DNA of 64,000 nt, taken from positions 310,001-374,000 of the forward strand of contig NZ_SCIN01000003.1 in NCBI RefSeq assembly GCF_004101245.1. The letters run 5' to 3'. Within the stretch, counting starts at the first letter, position 1; every line of letters begins with the position of its first letter. Shown one piece after another: positions 37,842 through 46,113 of this stretch. Under the pieces are notes generated by a model. It searched no databases and was not told where the DNA came from. It worked only from the letters and a program-made list of their open reading frames with translations. This DNA comes from Sphingomonas sp. UV9 (GTDB lineage Bacteria; Pseudomonadota; Alphaproteobacteria; Sphingomonadales; Sphingomonadaceae). The translations under genes and the position numbers were made by a program.

Positions 37842-38160
37842 CGTTATTCTTGACCCCGGTTTATAGCGAACCCGATATCACGGACGCGCGGATGTCTGTT
37901 TATCATTTGGGAAGGGCTATACCCAGCGGGGGGGCTCGCCTCAAGCATTGTCTCGACTACCCGTCATGCCGGGCTCGTTGCGGCATCCACGGTGCCGCAT
38001 TATCGAGAGAATGCGGCGCGCGGAATGGTGAGCCGCGGAACGAGCCCGGGGTGACGAAGCGAGTGGGGAGCGTAGGTGTACTAATGCGCCGGTAGTCGTT
38101 GCGTGCGGTTTCGCGCGCTCGTATCAGCGCGGGCAGACCTTTTTGGAGCGATGACCCGCA
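37842..38160. other. 319-bp divergent gap between ctaC and pyrE
   Basis: Contains a family B repeat (37962-38056) flanked by presumed divergent promoters. No further gene or clear motif seen. Confidence 0.6.
37962..38056. repeat. Inverted-repeat element, family B
   Basis: 95 bp starting CGTCATGCCGGGCTCGTTGC and ending GAGCCCGGGGTGACG, with the same inner GTGGA-like spacer ends as the other family B copies. Confidence 0.82.
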
Positions 38161-38742
38161 ATGACCGAAGACGACGTGCTCGCCGAATTCCGTGCTGCCG
38201 AGGCGTTGCTCGAAGGGCATTTCATCCTGTCCTCGGGCTTGCGCAGTTCGCGCTACCTGCAATGCGCGCGGGTCTTGATGGACCCCGCGCGCGGCGCTCG
38301 GTTGTCGGAGGCGCTGGTGGCATCGCTCCCGGCCGATCTGCGCGCGCAGATCGACGTTGTGGTGTCGCCGGCGATGGGCGGCGTGATCGCGGGGCACGAG
38401 ATGGCGCGTGCGCTCGGCGTCGAGGCGATGTTCCTCGAGCGGCCCGACGGCGTGTTCGAACTGCGCCGCGGGTTCCGCCTCGCCCCCGGCCAGCGTGTGC
38501 TGATGATGGAGGACGTCGTCACCACGGGCCTCTCGTCGCGCGAGGCGATCGCCGCCATCGGACGCGCGGGCGGCGTGACGGTCGCCGCGGCATCGCTGGT
38601 CGATCGCTCGAACGGGCAGGCGGACCTGGGCGTACCGTTCTTCCCGCTGATCCGGCTCGACGTTCCGACCTACCCAGCGGACGCGTTGCCGCCCGAACTG
38701 GCCGCCATCCCGGCGATCAAGCCCGGTAGCAGGGCGGCATGA
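38161..38742 (+). CDS. pyrE: Orotate phosphoribosyltransferase
   Basis: 193 residues; makes orotidine 5'-phosphate in pyrimidine synthesis. [19 protein letters not shown], the inner domain [18 protein letters not shown] and the PRPP loop [18 protein letters not shown] are clear. It belongs to the longer alphaproteobacterial PyrE subgroup. The stop overlaps the pdxJ ATG (ATGA). Confidence 0.95.
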   Translation: MTEDDVLAEFRAAEALLEGHFILSSGLRSSRYLQCARVLMDPARGARLSEALVASLPADLRAQIDVVVSPAMGGVIAGHEMARALGVEAMFLERPDGVFELRRGFRLAPGQRVLMMEDVVTTGLSSREAIAAIGRAGGVTVAAASLVDRSNGQADLGVPFFPLIRLDVPTYPADALPPELAAIPAIKPGSRAA

Positions 38743-39479
38743 GCCCCCTCGGCAACGAGCACCTCCGCCTCGGCGTGAACATCGATCACGTCGCGACCGT
38801 ACGGAACGCGCGCGGGGCGGGGTATCCCGATCCGGTGCGCGCGGCGCTCGTGGCGGCGGCGGCGGGGGCGGACGGGATCACCGCACACCTGCGCGAGGAC
38901 CGGCGGCACATTACGGACGACGACATCGCGCGGTTGTCGGCGGAGCTTGCGATCCCGCTCAACCTGGAGATGGCGGCGACCGACGAGATGCTCGGCATCG
39001 CGCTGCGTCACAAGCCGCACGCCGCGTGCATCGTGCCGGAAAAGCGCGAGGAACTGACCACCGAGGGTGGGCTAGACGTCGCCGGGCATTACGACCGGAT
39101 GGCGCGGCTGGTCGACGCACTCGCGGGAGCGGGCATCCGCGTGTCGCTGTTCATCGAGCCCGATGCGCGCCAGATCGAGGCGGCGGTGCGGCTCAAGGTA
39201 CCCGTGATCGAGCTGCACACGGGGCTCTACGCGGAGCTGTCGGGCGAAGCGCGCACGGTCGAGCTGCGGCGACTGACCGACGCGGCGGCGCTCGCGGCGA
39301 AGAACGGCATCGAGGTCCATGCCGGGCACGGCCTGACCTACGACAACGTCGCGCCGATCGCCGCGATCCGCCAGGTGCGCGAGTTGAACATCGGGCATTT
39401 CCTCGTTGGAGAGGCGTTGTTCGTAGGTCTCGGCGAAGCCGTCCGGCTAATGCGTGAGGCGATGGATGCGGCGCGGTAG
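38739..39479 (+). CDS. pdxJ: Pyridoxine 5'-phosphate synthase
   Basis: 246 residues, TIM barrel; condenses 1-deoxyxylulose 5-phosphate with 3-amino-2-oxopropyl phosphate to [44 protein letters not shown], and [11 protein letters not shown] carry active-site residues. Translationally coupled to pyrE. The product, as PLP, serves several enzymes in this window (hemA, glyA, thrC). Confidence 0.97.
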   Translation: MSPLGNEHLRLGVNIDHVATVRNARGAGYPDPVRAALVAAAAGADGITAHLREDRRHITDDDIARLSAELAIPLNLEMAATDEMLGIALRHKPHAACIVPEKREELTTEGGLDVAGHYDRMARLVDALAGAGIRVSLFIEPDARQIEAAVRLKVPVIELHTGLYAELSGEARTVELRRLTDAAALAAKNGIEVHAGHGLTYDNVAPIAAIRQVRELNIGHFLVGEALFVGLGEAVRLMREAMDAAR

Positions 39480-39491
39480 CCTTAAGAAGGT

Positions 39492-39629
39492 TTTGTTCGC
39501 GCGGAGACGCGGAGACGCGGAGCAGAAGGAGGCTTCGGTCCGAGCGGCGATCGCTACCGTCTCCACTTCTGCTTCGCCGCACTTGCGGCCCTCATACTCT
39601 CCGCGTCTCCGCGTCTCCGCGCGAACAAA
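39492..39629. repeat. Inverted-repeat element, family I, with tandem octamers
   Basis: 138 bp. TTTGTTCGCGCGGAGACGCG at the left pairs with CGCGTCTCCGCGCGAACAAA at the right. Each arm also contains tandem copies of GGAGACGC (left) or GCGTCTCC (right). It lies between pdxJ and acpS and ends 31 bp before the acpS GTG, inside the likely promoter or leader. Confidence 0.85.
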
Positions 39630-39659
39630 CTCTTTTGTCTTCCGACCGCAGGCCCTGTC

Positions 39660-40094
39660 GTGATTATCGGGCTCGGATCCGACCTCTGCAATATCGAGCG
39701 GATCGCAGCCTCGATCGAGCGGTTCGGCGAGCGGTTCGAGCAGCGGGTGTTCACCGATGTCGAGCGGGCCAAGGCAGCGCGGCGGCCTTTCACCAAGGCG
39801 GGCACGCTGGCGAAGCGGTTCGCGGCGAAGGAGGCGTTTTCGAAAGCGGTCGGCACCGGGTTTCGCGCCGGCGTGTTCATGCGCGATATCGGCGTGGTCA
39901 ACGCCGCGAGCGGCGCGCCGACGCTGGCGCTGACCGGGGGCGCCAAAGCGAGGCTTGACGCGTTGACCCCCGAAGGCCACGCCGCCCGCGTGCATTTGAC
40001 CATGACCGATGATCATCCCTGGGCGCAGGCCTTCGTGATTATCGAAGCTATACCTCTGATATCCCCGGATACGGGCCAGGATATGAATCGATGA
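39660..40094 (+). CDS. acpS: Holo-[acyl-carrier-protein] synthase
   Basis: 144 residues; transfers 4'-phosphopantetheine from CoA to acyl carrier protein. [14 protein letters not shown] with the metal Asp, and [19 protein letters not shown] are the two AcpS motifs. GTG 39660 has AGG seven bases upstream. The C-terminal 18 residues ([11 protein letters not shown] end) run past the typical fold. It overlaps lepB by ATGA. Confidence 0.96.
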   Translation: MIIGLGSDLCNIERIAASIERFGERFEQRVFTDVERAKAARRPFTKAGTLAKRFAAKEAFSKAVGTGFRAGVFMRDIGVVNAASGAPTLALTGGAKARLDALTPEGHAARVHLTMTDDHPWAQAFVIIEAIPLISPDTGQDMNR

Positions 40095-41071
40095 AGGACG
40101 CGGCGTTGGACGGCAACGAGTTCCCCGAAAAGCCCCTCGCGCAGAGCAGCGCGGTCGATCCCGTCGCACCGGCCGCCGCCACACCGGAAACGACCCGCCG
40201 CCGCGGCACCGACTGGTGGGGCGAGGTGAAGGGCATTTTCTGGCTCATCCTGGTCGTGCTCGGCTTTCACAGCTTCATCGCCAAGCCCTTCTATATCCCC
40301 AGCGAATCGATGCTGCCGGGCCTGCGGATCGGCGACCGGCTGGTGGTGACCAAGTTCGCCTATGGCTGGTCGTTCGTCTCGCCGACGATCCCGAACCCGG
40401 TCGCGATCTTCAAGGGCGTCGTGCTGCGCCAGCAGGAAGAGAGCTGGAGCGTCCAATTGCCGTTCATCCACGGCCGATTGTTCGGCTCGCTGCCGACCCG
40501 CGGCGACGTGGTGATCGTGACGCCGCCGGGCACGCATAACGACTATATCAAGCGCGTCATCGGCCTGCCGGGCGACAAACTCGCGGTGCGCGACGGGATC
40601 GTCTTCCTCAACGGCGTCGCGGTGAAGCGCGGCCCTCTCCACGACACGCTGATCCCGGTCGACACCAACAGCCCGTGCAGCGAGATCGACTATCCCGGCG
40701 CGCGCGAGACGCTGCCCGATGGTCGCGAGATGTGCCGCCTGCCGACCTATACCGAGACGCTGCCGAACGGCCGCCGCTACGAGACGATCGACCTCGAGTC
40801 CGATAGCCAGGGCGACAATTTCTCCGAGATCACGATCCCCGCGAACCATGTCTTCCTGATGGGCGACAACCGCGATCGCTCCGCCGACAGCCGGTTCGCG
40901 CTGAGCCAATTGGGGCTTGGCGGGCCGGTGCCGTACGAAAATCTCGGCGGCCGTGCGGAGTTCATCACCTTCAGCCTCGACGGCGACGCGAATTTCAACC
41001 CGCTGACCTGGTTGGGATCGCTGCGGTCGGATCGCGCCGGCACTTCGCTGCATCCCGCCAAGGTCAGCTGA
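40091..41071 (+). CDS. lepB: Signal peptidase I
   Basis: 326 residues. One TM helix ([19 protein letters not shown]) follows a 45-residue cytoplasmic N-terminus. The Ser/Lys dyad is S73 in [10 protein letters not shown] and K154 in [24 protein letters not shown] is box E. It cleaves Sec/Tat signal peptides, such as those of TolB, the M28 peptidase and the S1/P1 nuclease in this window. The acpS-lepB pair is common in alphaproteobacteria. Confidence 0.97.
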   Translation: MKDAALDGNEFPEKPLAQSSAVDPVAPAAATPETTRRRGTDWWGEVKGIFWLILVVLGFHSFIAKPFYIPSESMLPGLRIGDRLVVTKFAYGWSFVSPTIPNPVAIFKGVVLRQQEESWSVQLPFIHGRLFGSLPTRGDVVIVTPPGTHNDYIKRVIGLPGDKLAVRDGIVFLNGVAVKRGPLHDTLIPVDTNSPCSEIDYPGARETLPDGREMCRLPTYTETLPNGRRYETIDLESDSQGDNFSEITIPANHVFLMGDNRDRSADSRFALSQLGLGGPVPYENLGGRAEFITFSLDGDANFNPLTWLGSLRSDRAGTSLHPAKVS

Positions 41072-41072
41072 G

Positions 41073-42152
41073 GTGGCCGACGAGACCGCCGTCACCGAAC
41101 TCAGCCCGGTCGAGATGCGCGATCCGTTCCTGCGCAAGGAACTGAAGCGCGCCGTCATCTGGCTCGGGCTTGCCTGCGTGATCGCGCTGCTGATCGTCCT
41201 CGTCCAGCCGTTGCTGATCATCTTTGCCGGCGTGGTGTTCGCAGCCTTGCTCGATGGCGGCGTGCGGCTGCTCGGGCGGGTGCTGCCGATCGGGCGGGGC
41301 TGGCGGTTGCTGATCGTCGTGCTGCTGACGTTCGCATTCCTGGTGGGGACGTTCGTGCTGACCGGCGTGCAGGTGACCGAACAGGTCATGCAGCTGCGCT
41401 CGACGCTGGAATCGCAGGCCAATCGCTTCACCACCTATCTGACCTCGCAGGGGCTGATGCCGGGCGCGTCGGACGTCAACGGCATCGTCAAGCAGGCGCT
41501 CGGTTCGGTCGGACGGGTGACGTCGTGGGTCGGCACCGCGATCGGCGCGCTGACCAGCATGTTCATGATCCTGATCCTCGGGCTGTTCATCGCAATGGAT
41601 CCGGGCACCTATTCGCGCGGGCTTCAATGGATGGTGCCGAGCGACCTGCGCCCCGAATTCGCCAGAACGCTGGTCAAGATGGGCGACACGTTGCGCAAGC
41701 TCCTCGCCGGGCGCCTGCTCGGCATGGCGGTCGAGGGTGTGGCGACGGGTATCGCGCTGACGATCGGCGGCGTGCCGATGGCGATGCTGCTCGGCATCAT
41801 CGCGGGCATTCTCGCGTTCATCCCGAACGTCGGCGCGATCGTGACCGGCGTGCTGATGGTCGCGGTCGGGTTCAGCGCGGGCGTCGACACCGGCTATTGG
41901 GCGATCGGCACGTATTTCGTGGTGCAGACGATCGACGGGTACGTGATCGTGCCGATGGTGGCGAAGCGGACGGTGGATCTGCCGCCAGCGTTGACGCTGG
42001 GTGCGCAGATCATGGCGAGCGCGCTGTTCGGGATTTTGGGGCTGGCACTGGCCGATCCGATGACCGCGATGTTGAAGACCGCGCTGGAGCGGCGGTCGGA
42101 TCGGGAAGAAGAGAAGACCGAGGTTTCGGCTGAAGCCGGGTCCACCGCCTAA
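41073..42152 (+). CDS. AI-2E family transporter (PerM/YdiK-like)
   Basis: 359 residues with about seven TM helices (WLGLACVIALLIVLVQPLLIIFAGVVFAALLDG, WRLLIVVLLTFAFLVGTFVL, LTSMFMILILGLFIAMDPGTYSRG, IIAGILAFIPNVGAIVTGVLM). The IPNVG and QTIDGYVIVPMVAKRTVDLPP motifs define this family. Substrates vary and are unproved here. GTG 41073 starts one base after the lepB stop. Confidence 0.93.
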   Translation: MADETAVTELSPVEMRDPFLRKELKRAVIWLGLACVIALLIVLVQPLLIIFAGVVFAALLDGGVRLLGRVLPIGRGWRLLIVVLLTFAFLVGTFVLTGVQVTEQVMQLRSTLESQANRFTTYLTSQGLMPGASDVNGIVKQALGSVGRVTSWVGTAIGALTSMFMILILGLFIAMDPGTYSRGLQWMVPSDLRPEFARTLVKMGDTLRKLLAGRLLGMAVEGVATGIALTIGGVPMAMLLGIIAGILAFIPNVGAIVTGVLMVAVGFSAGVDTGYWAIGTYFVVQTIDGYVIVPMVAKRTVDLPPALTLGAQIMASALFGILGLALADPMTAMLKTALERRSDREEEKTEVSAEAGSTA

Positions 42153-42161
42153 CCTCCCCTT

Positions 42162-42237
42162 CGTCATCCCCGCGGAGGCGGGGACCCATATCCTCAGGAG
42201 TTTGCCAGTATGGGTCCCCGCGTCCGCGGGGATGACG
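42162..42237. repeat. Inverted-repeat element, family D
   Basis: 76 bp starting CGTCATCCCCGCGGAGGCGG and ending GCGTCCGCGGGGATGACG, with GGGACCCATA/TATGGGTCCC inner stem. Between the convergent AI-2E and glycosyltransferase genes. Confidence 0.9.
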
Positions 42238-42246
42238 GAATGGGGA

Positions 42247-43311
42247 CTATATCCGAACCAACTGGTCGAATAGCGCAAGATAGCGGTCCGCCGAATCGGT
42301 CCCGGGTTGCGGCACCGGTTCCGGTCGCTGCGCGGTCCGCACCAGCCATGCATCCAACGCCGCGATCAGGCCCGCCGCGTCGTCCCTCGTGACAACCGTG
42401 CCCCGCGCGGGACGGTCGACGATCTCCGCCACCGCCGCGCTCGAATCGGTCGACACCACCGGCGTCCCGACCGACAACGCTTCCCGCAACACCCCCGGTA
42501 CGCCTTCATAGTCGGAGGTCAGCGCCAGCACGGCCGCGCGCGCCATCACCGGGAGAGGGTCGCTGCTATGGCCGAGCAGGAGGACGCGGTCTCCCAAGCC
42601 GAGCGCGCGGATCTGCGCCTCGATCGCCCCCCGCTCGCTCCCTTCGCCGAGTATGACGAGCGGTATCGTCCGGTCCGCCAACAGCGGCAGCGCGGCGATC
42701 AGCCGGTCCCAGCGCTTCTGCGGTTCGAGCCGCCCGACGCCCAGCATGAAATGCGCGGGGAGATCGGTCATTGCGCCCGGAATCGCCACCGCCGGCGGGT
42801 TCGGGATGACGCTGGTCCGCCCGACCATCCGCGTCGCCCGCGCCGCCTCGTCCGCGGTCGCGGGAGTCATCGCCACGAGGTGATCGAGGAAGCTCCCGTG
42901 CCGCGCCAGCCAAAGCTGGTGCGCAGCGTGCATCATCCGGCCATGATCGGCGCGCGCGGGGGCGTTGGACATCTTGGCCACGATCGGCGGACAGGCCTTG
43001 CCCAGCCGCAACCGGGTCCAGGCCGCGATCCCGGTATAGAAATTGCCCGCGCAGAAGATCACGTCCGGCGACAACCGGCGGACGACCTTTGGCAGCGCCA
43101 GCAACCGCGACGGCGAAACGATCTCCAGCCCTTCCGGCAGTTCGGCGGCCAGCGGCCCGGAAACATCCTCGATCGCCAGCGTCACCCGCCGCCCCGCTGC
43201 CAGCCAGCCGCGCGCGAGACGCAGTTGCGCGCGCTCGACCCCGCCGCCGCGCAGGTCCTCGGCATAGGTCAGGATGTGCCGCGCGGTCGGCGGCCCGCTC
43301 AGGAGTGACAT
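42247..43311 (-). CDS. Glycosyltransferase family 4-like
   Basis: 354 residues, GT-B fold. N-terminal acceptor region has LTYAEDLRGGGVERAQLRLARGW; the donor-binding half has FMLGVGRLEPQKRWDRLIAALPLL, and LALTSDYEGVPGVLREALSVGTPVVSTD with the EX7E-like pair. Soluble or membrane-associated enzyme adding a sugar to a lipid or polysaccharide; substrate unknown. It opens the glycan locus at 42-48 kb and is divergent from the unknown membrane protein gene. The 160-bp gap between them has no repeat. Confidence 0.92.
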   Translation of the reverse strand: MSLLSGPPTARHILTYAEDLRGGGVERAQLRLARGWLAAGRRVTLAIEDVSGPLAAELPEGLEIVSPSRLLALPKVVRRLSPDVIFCAGNFYTGIAAWTRLRLGKACPPIVAKMSNAPARADHGRMMHAAHQLWLARHGSFLDHLVAMTPATADEAARATRMVGRTSVIPNPPAVAIPGAMTDLPAHFMLGVGRLEPQKRWDRLIAALPLLADRTIPLVILGEGSERGAIEAQIRALGLGDRVLLLGHSSDPLPVMARAAVLALTSDYEGVPGVLREALSVGTPVVSTDSSAAVAEIVDRPARGTVVTRDDAAGLIAALDAWLVRTAQRPEPVPQPGTDSADRYLALFDQLVRI

Positions 43312-43471
43312 ATGGGGGTCATCATGATGCGCGATTGATAGAGCGGAGATCGCGATCGAATGAAACCGACTTTACGTGCATGCGCACCGCCGGGCGGCTA
43401 TTGGACCGCGCGACAGGTCGTGGATGGCGGGCGGCGGAACGGCTTGAGGACAATGGTTTGAGGACCGGCGA

Positions 43472-44404
43472 TTGAACTTCCGTGCGAAAACTGCCGATCG
43501 CGACGGCTATGCGGATATCGCGCGCGCGGGCCTCGAGCCGCTGAAGACGATCGGCAGCCGCTGGCCGGCGATCATCGGCGCGGTGCTGACGCTGGCGATG
43601 ATCGCCGGGCTCGGTCGCGAATTGCTCGGGCATGGGCTGGCCGGGCTCACCCGCTCGGTGCCGCACGATCCGCGCTTCTATCTGTGCTTCGGCCTGCTCT
43701 ACATGTCGCCGCCGACCGGGGATTACGTCATCTTCCGCAGGCTGTGGGGGATTCCGCTCGGCGGCCTCGTCGCGCTGATCAAGAAGCGGATCGCGAACGA
43801 AGTGGTGTTCGGCTATTCCGGCGACGCGTATTTCTACGCCTGGGCGCGGGCGAAGGCGCGGATGGTGGCGTCGCCGTTCGGCGCGGTGAAGGACGTCACG
43901 ATCCTGTCGGCCATCGCCGGCAACGCGATCACCCTGCTGCTGGTCGCAATCGCCTTGCCGCTCGGGCGGCATCTGCTGACGCATGACCAGTTCCGCACCG
44001 TACTCGCCTCGGCAGGCGTCACGCTGGCGATCTCGCTGCCGTTCCTGATCTTATCGCGGCGCGTGTTCTCGTTGCCGAGAGCCAAGCTGTGGTGGGTGTT
44101 CGGGATCCACTGCATCCGGTTGCTGTGCGGATCGGTGCTGATCGCGTTCGCCTGGCATTTCGCCTTGCCGGGCGTGCCGGTCGGCATGTGGCTCTTCCTT
44201 GCCGCCGGGCGCCTGCTGGTGTCGCGCCTGCCGCTGGTGCCGAACAAGGACCTGCTGTTCGCCAACGCCGCGATCCTGTTGATCGGGCAGGATCAGGCGC
44301 TCTCGGAACTGATCGCGTTCACTGCCGCGCTGACGTTGCTGGTGCATGTCGCGCTGATCGTGGCGTTCGGCGCGCATGTCATTGCCAATAGGAGTCGTGC
44401 ATGA
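43472..44404 (+). CDS. Unrecognised multi-pass membrane protein in glycan locus
   Basis: 310 residues with about eight TM segments, e.g. WPAIIGAVLTLAMIAGLG, FYLCFGLLYMSPPTGDYVIF, VTILSAIAGNAITLLLVAIAL, VLASAGVTLAISLPFLIL, LIAFTAALTLLVHVALIVAFG. The cytoplasmic loop LWGIPLGGLVALIKKRIANEVVFGYSGDAYFYAWARAKARMV is conspicuous. Start TTG 43472 has GAGGA seven bases upstream. It weakly recalls UPF0104/LPG-synthase TM proteins that often accompany glycosyltransferases, but I cannot assign it. The stop overlaps the DUF2141 ATG (ATGA). Confidence 0.82.
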   Translation: MNFRAKTADRDGYADIARAGLEPLKTIGSRWPAIIGAVLTLAMIAGLGRELLGHGLAGLTRSVPHDPRFYLCFGLLYMSPPTGDYVIFRRLWGIPLGGLVALIKKRIANEVVFGYSGDAYFYAWARAKARMVASPFGAVKDVTILSAIAGNAITLLLVAIALPLGRHLLTHDQFRTVLASAGVTLAISLPFLILSRRVFSLPRAKLWWVFGIHCIRLLCGSVLIAFAWHFALPGVPVGMWLFLAAGRLLVSRLPLVPNKDLLFANAAILLIGQDQALSELIAFTAALTLLVHVALIVAFGAHVIANRSRA

Positions 44405-44907
44405 TTCGATACGCCATCGCCGGAGCGTTGCTGCTCGCGAGCCCGGCGGATGCCCAGATGCTCGGCAGCGATGCGGCCGCGTGTCGGCCTGGAGAAGGCC
44501 CCGCGATCGCCGTGGAGATCACCGGGCTCAAGGATCGCACCGGCGAGTTGCGGCTCGAACTCTATCCGGACCAGGAAGCCGACTTCCTGAAGAACCGCCA
44601 CAAGCTGATCGCCGAGGGCAAGACGTTCCGGCGGGTGACCGTGCCGACGCCCGCGACGGGACCGACGACGATGTGCATCCGGGTGCCGCGGCCGGGCCGC
44701 TACGCGGTGTTGATGACGCATAATCGCGACGGCAAGAGCAAGTTCGGCTTCTGGAGCGACGGCGCCGGGTTCGCGAGCAACACGAAGCTCGGGCGGTCGC
44801 GCCCCAAGGTCGAGCAGGCGCTGGTCGAGGCCGGTACCGGCGTCACCGTCGTCCATGTCACCGCGCAATATCTCCGCGGGCTCGGCGGCTTCGGACCGCT
44901 CGGCTGA
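44401..44907 (+). CDS. Secreted DUF2141 protein
   Basis: 168 residues. Signal peptide (IRYAIAGALLLASPADAQ), then the DUF2141 beta-sandwich: VEITGLKDRTGELRLELYPD, AEGKTFRRVTVPTPATGPTTMCIRVPRPGRYAVLMTHNRDGKSKF. Function unknown. ATG 44401 has AGGAG upstream and overlaps the membrane-protein stop. A GT4 gene follows 21 bp later. Probably exported to the periplasm or surface, and made together with its two neighbours. Confidence 0.9.
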   Translation: MIRYAIAGALLLASPADAQMLGSDAAACRPGEGPAIAVEITGLKDRTGELRLELYPDQEADFLKNRHKLIAEGKTFRRVTVPTPATGPTTMCIRVPRPGRYAVLMTHNRDGKSKFGFWSDGAGFASNTKLGRSRPKVEQALVEAGTGVTVVHVTAQYLRGLGGFGPLG

Positions 44908-44928
44908 TGACACGGTGAGGGCCGAGCG

Positions 44929-46113
44929 GTGAGGATCGTCGATGTCAACGAATTCTATTCGCCCACCGGTGGCGGCGTGCGGACCTATGTCGACCGCAAG
45001 ATGGGCATCATGGCGGATCTCGGCCATGAACTGATCGTCGTCGCCCCAGGCAAAGAGGACCGCGTCGAGGAACGCCCCGGCGGCGGGCGCATCATCTATC
45101 TCAAGTCGCCGGGCATGCCGTTCGATCGCAACTACGGGCTGTTCTGGGACGAGCGCGCGATCCACCGCGTGCTCGACGAGCTCGATCCGGATGTCGTCGA
45201 ATGCTGTTCGCCGTGGCGGCCCGCGTGGTTCGTCGGCGACTGGGAGGGACGCGCGGTAAAATCCTTCTTCATGCACAACGACAATATCGCGGCCTACGCC
45301 CAGCGCTGGTTCGCAGGCGTCGCGAGCCACGACCAGATCGAGCGCGGCTTCGCCTGGTACAGCCGGTACATGAACCGCTTTCTCGAGAAATACGATGTCG
45401 TCGTCACCAACGGCCCGGCGCTGGAGAAGCGATTGCGCGCGCGCGGCGTCCGGATCGACGCGGCGATGCCGCTGGGGATCGAGCGCGGGCATTTCTCGCC
45501 GGACTTGCGCGATCCGCGGTTGCGCGCGGCGCTGCTGCGGCAGTGCGGGTTGCCCGAGGACGGCATGCTCCTCCTCGGGCTTGGGCGACATCACGGCGAG
45601 AAGCGCTGGCCTTTGGTCGTCGATGCGGTGGCGCGCGCAGGGGCGACGCTGCCGGTCGGGCTGATCCTGATCGGCGCGGGTGCGCAGACCAAGGCGATCC
45701 AGCGGCGGATCGGCGGATCGCCGCATATGCGGATGTTCGCGCCCGTCTATGACCGCGAGCGGCTCGCCCGGATCATGGCGAGTTGCGATACGCTGATCCA
45801 CGGGTCGGAGGCCGAGCCGTTCGGGCTGGTCGCGTCGGAGGCGATGGCGTCGGGCCTGCCGCTGATCGTGCCGGATACGGGTGGCTGCGCGGAAGTCGCG
45901 GACCGCCATGCGAGCGAACTTTACGCGGCGCGCGATGCCGAGAGTGCGGCGGCGGCGATCGGCCGGTTGTTCGCGCGGGATTCGGCCTTGTTACGGCGCG
46001 CGGCGGCGGTGGCGGCGCGGCACGTGCGCAGCGATCGGGAGCACGCGGTCGAACTCATGGACTATTATGCGGGACTGGTCGCGGCGAAGCACGGGCGCGA
46101 GCTGGCGGCCTGA
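44929..46113 (+). CDS. Glycosyltransferase family 4-like
   Basis: 394 residues, GT-B. The N-terminus IVDVNEFYSPTGGGVRTYVDRK carries a GGG acceptor loop. The C-terminal half has LLLGLGRHHGEKRWPLVVDAV, GGSPHMRMFAPVYDRERLARIMASCDTLIHGSEAEPFGLVASEAMASGLPLIVPDTGG with a complete EX7E motif. GTG 44929 has GAGG eight bases upstream. Likely third gene of an operon with the membrane protein and DUF2141 genes. Its last 59 bp overlap the 3' end of the convergent GT39-like gene. Confidence 0.93.
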   Translation: MRIVDVNEFYSPTGGGVRTYVDRKMGIMADLGHELIVVAPGKEDRVEERPGGGRIIYLKSPGMPFDRNYGLFWDERAIHRVLDELDPDVVECCSPWRPAWFVGDWEGRAVKSFFMHNDNIAAYAQRWFAGVASHDQIERGFAWYSRYMNRFLEKYDVVVTNGPALEKRLRARGVRIDAAMPLGIERGHFSPDLRDPRLRAALLRQCGLPEDGMLLLGLGRHHGEKRWPLVVDAVARAGATLPVGLILIGAGAQTKAIQRRIGGSPHMRMFAPVYDRERLARIMASCDTLIHGSEAEPFGLVASEAMASGLPLIVPDTGGCAEVADRHASELYAARDAESAAAAIGRLFARDSALLRRAAAVAARHVRSDREHAVELMDYYAGLVAAKHGRELAA

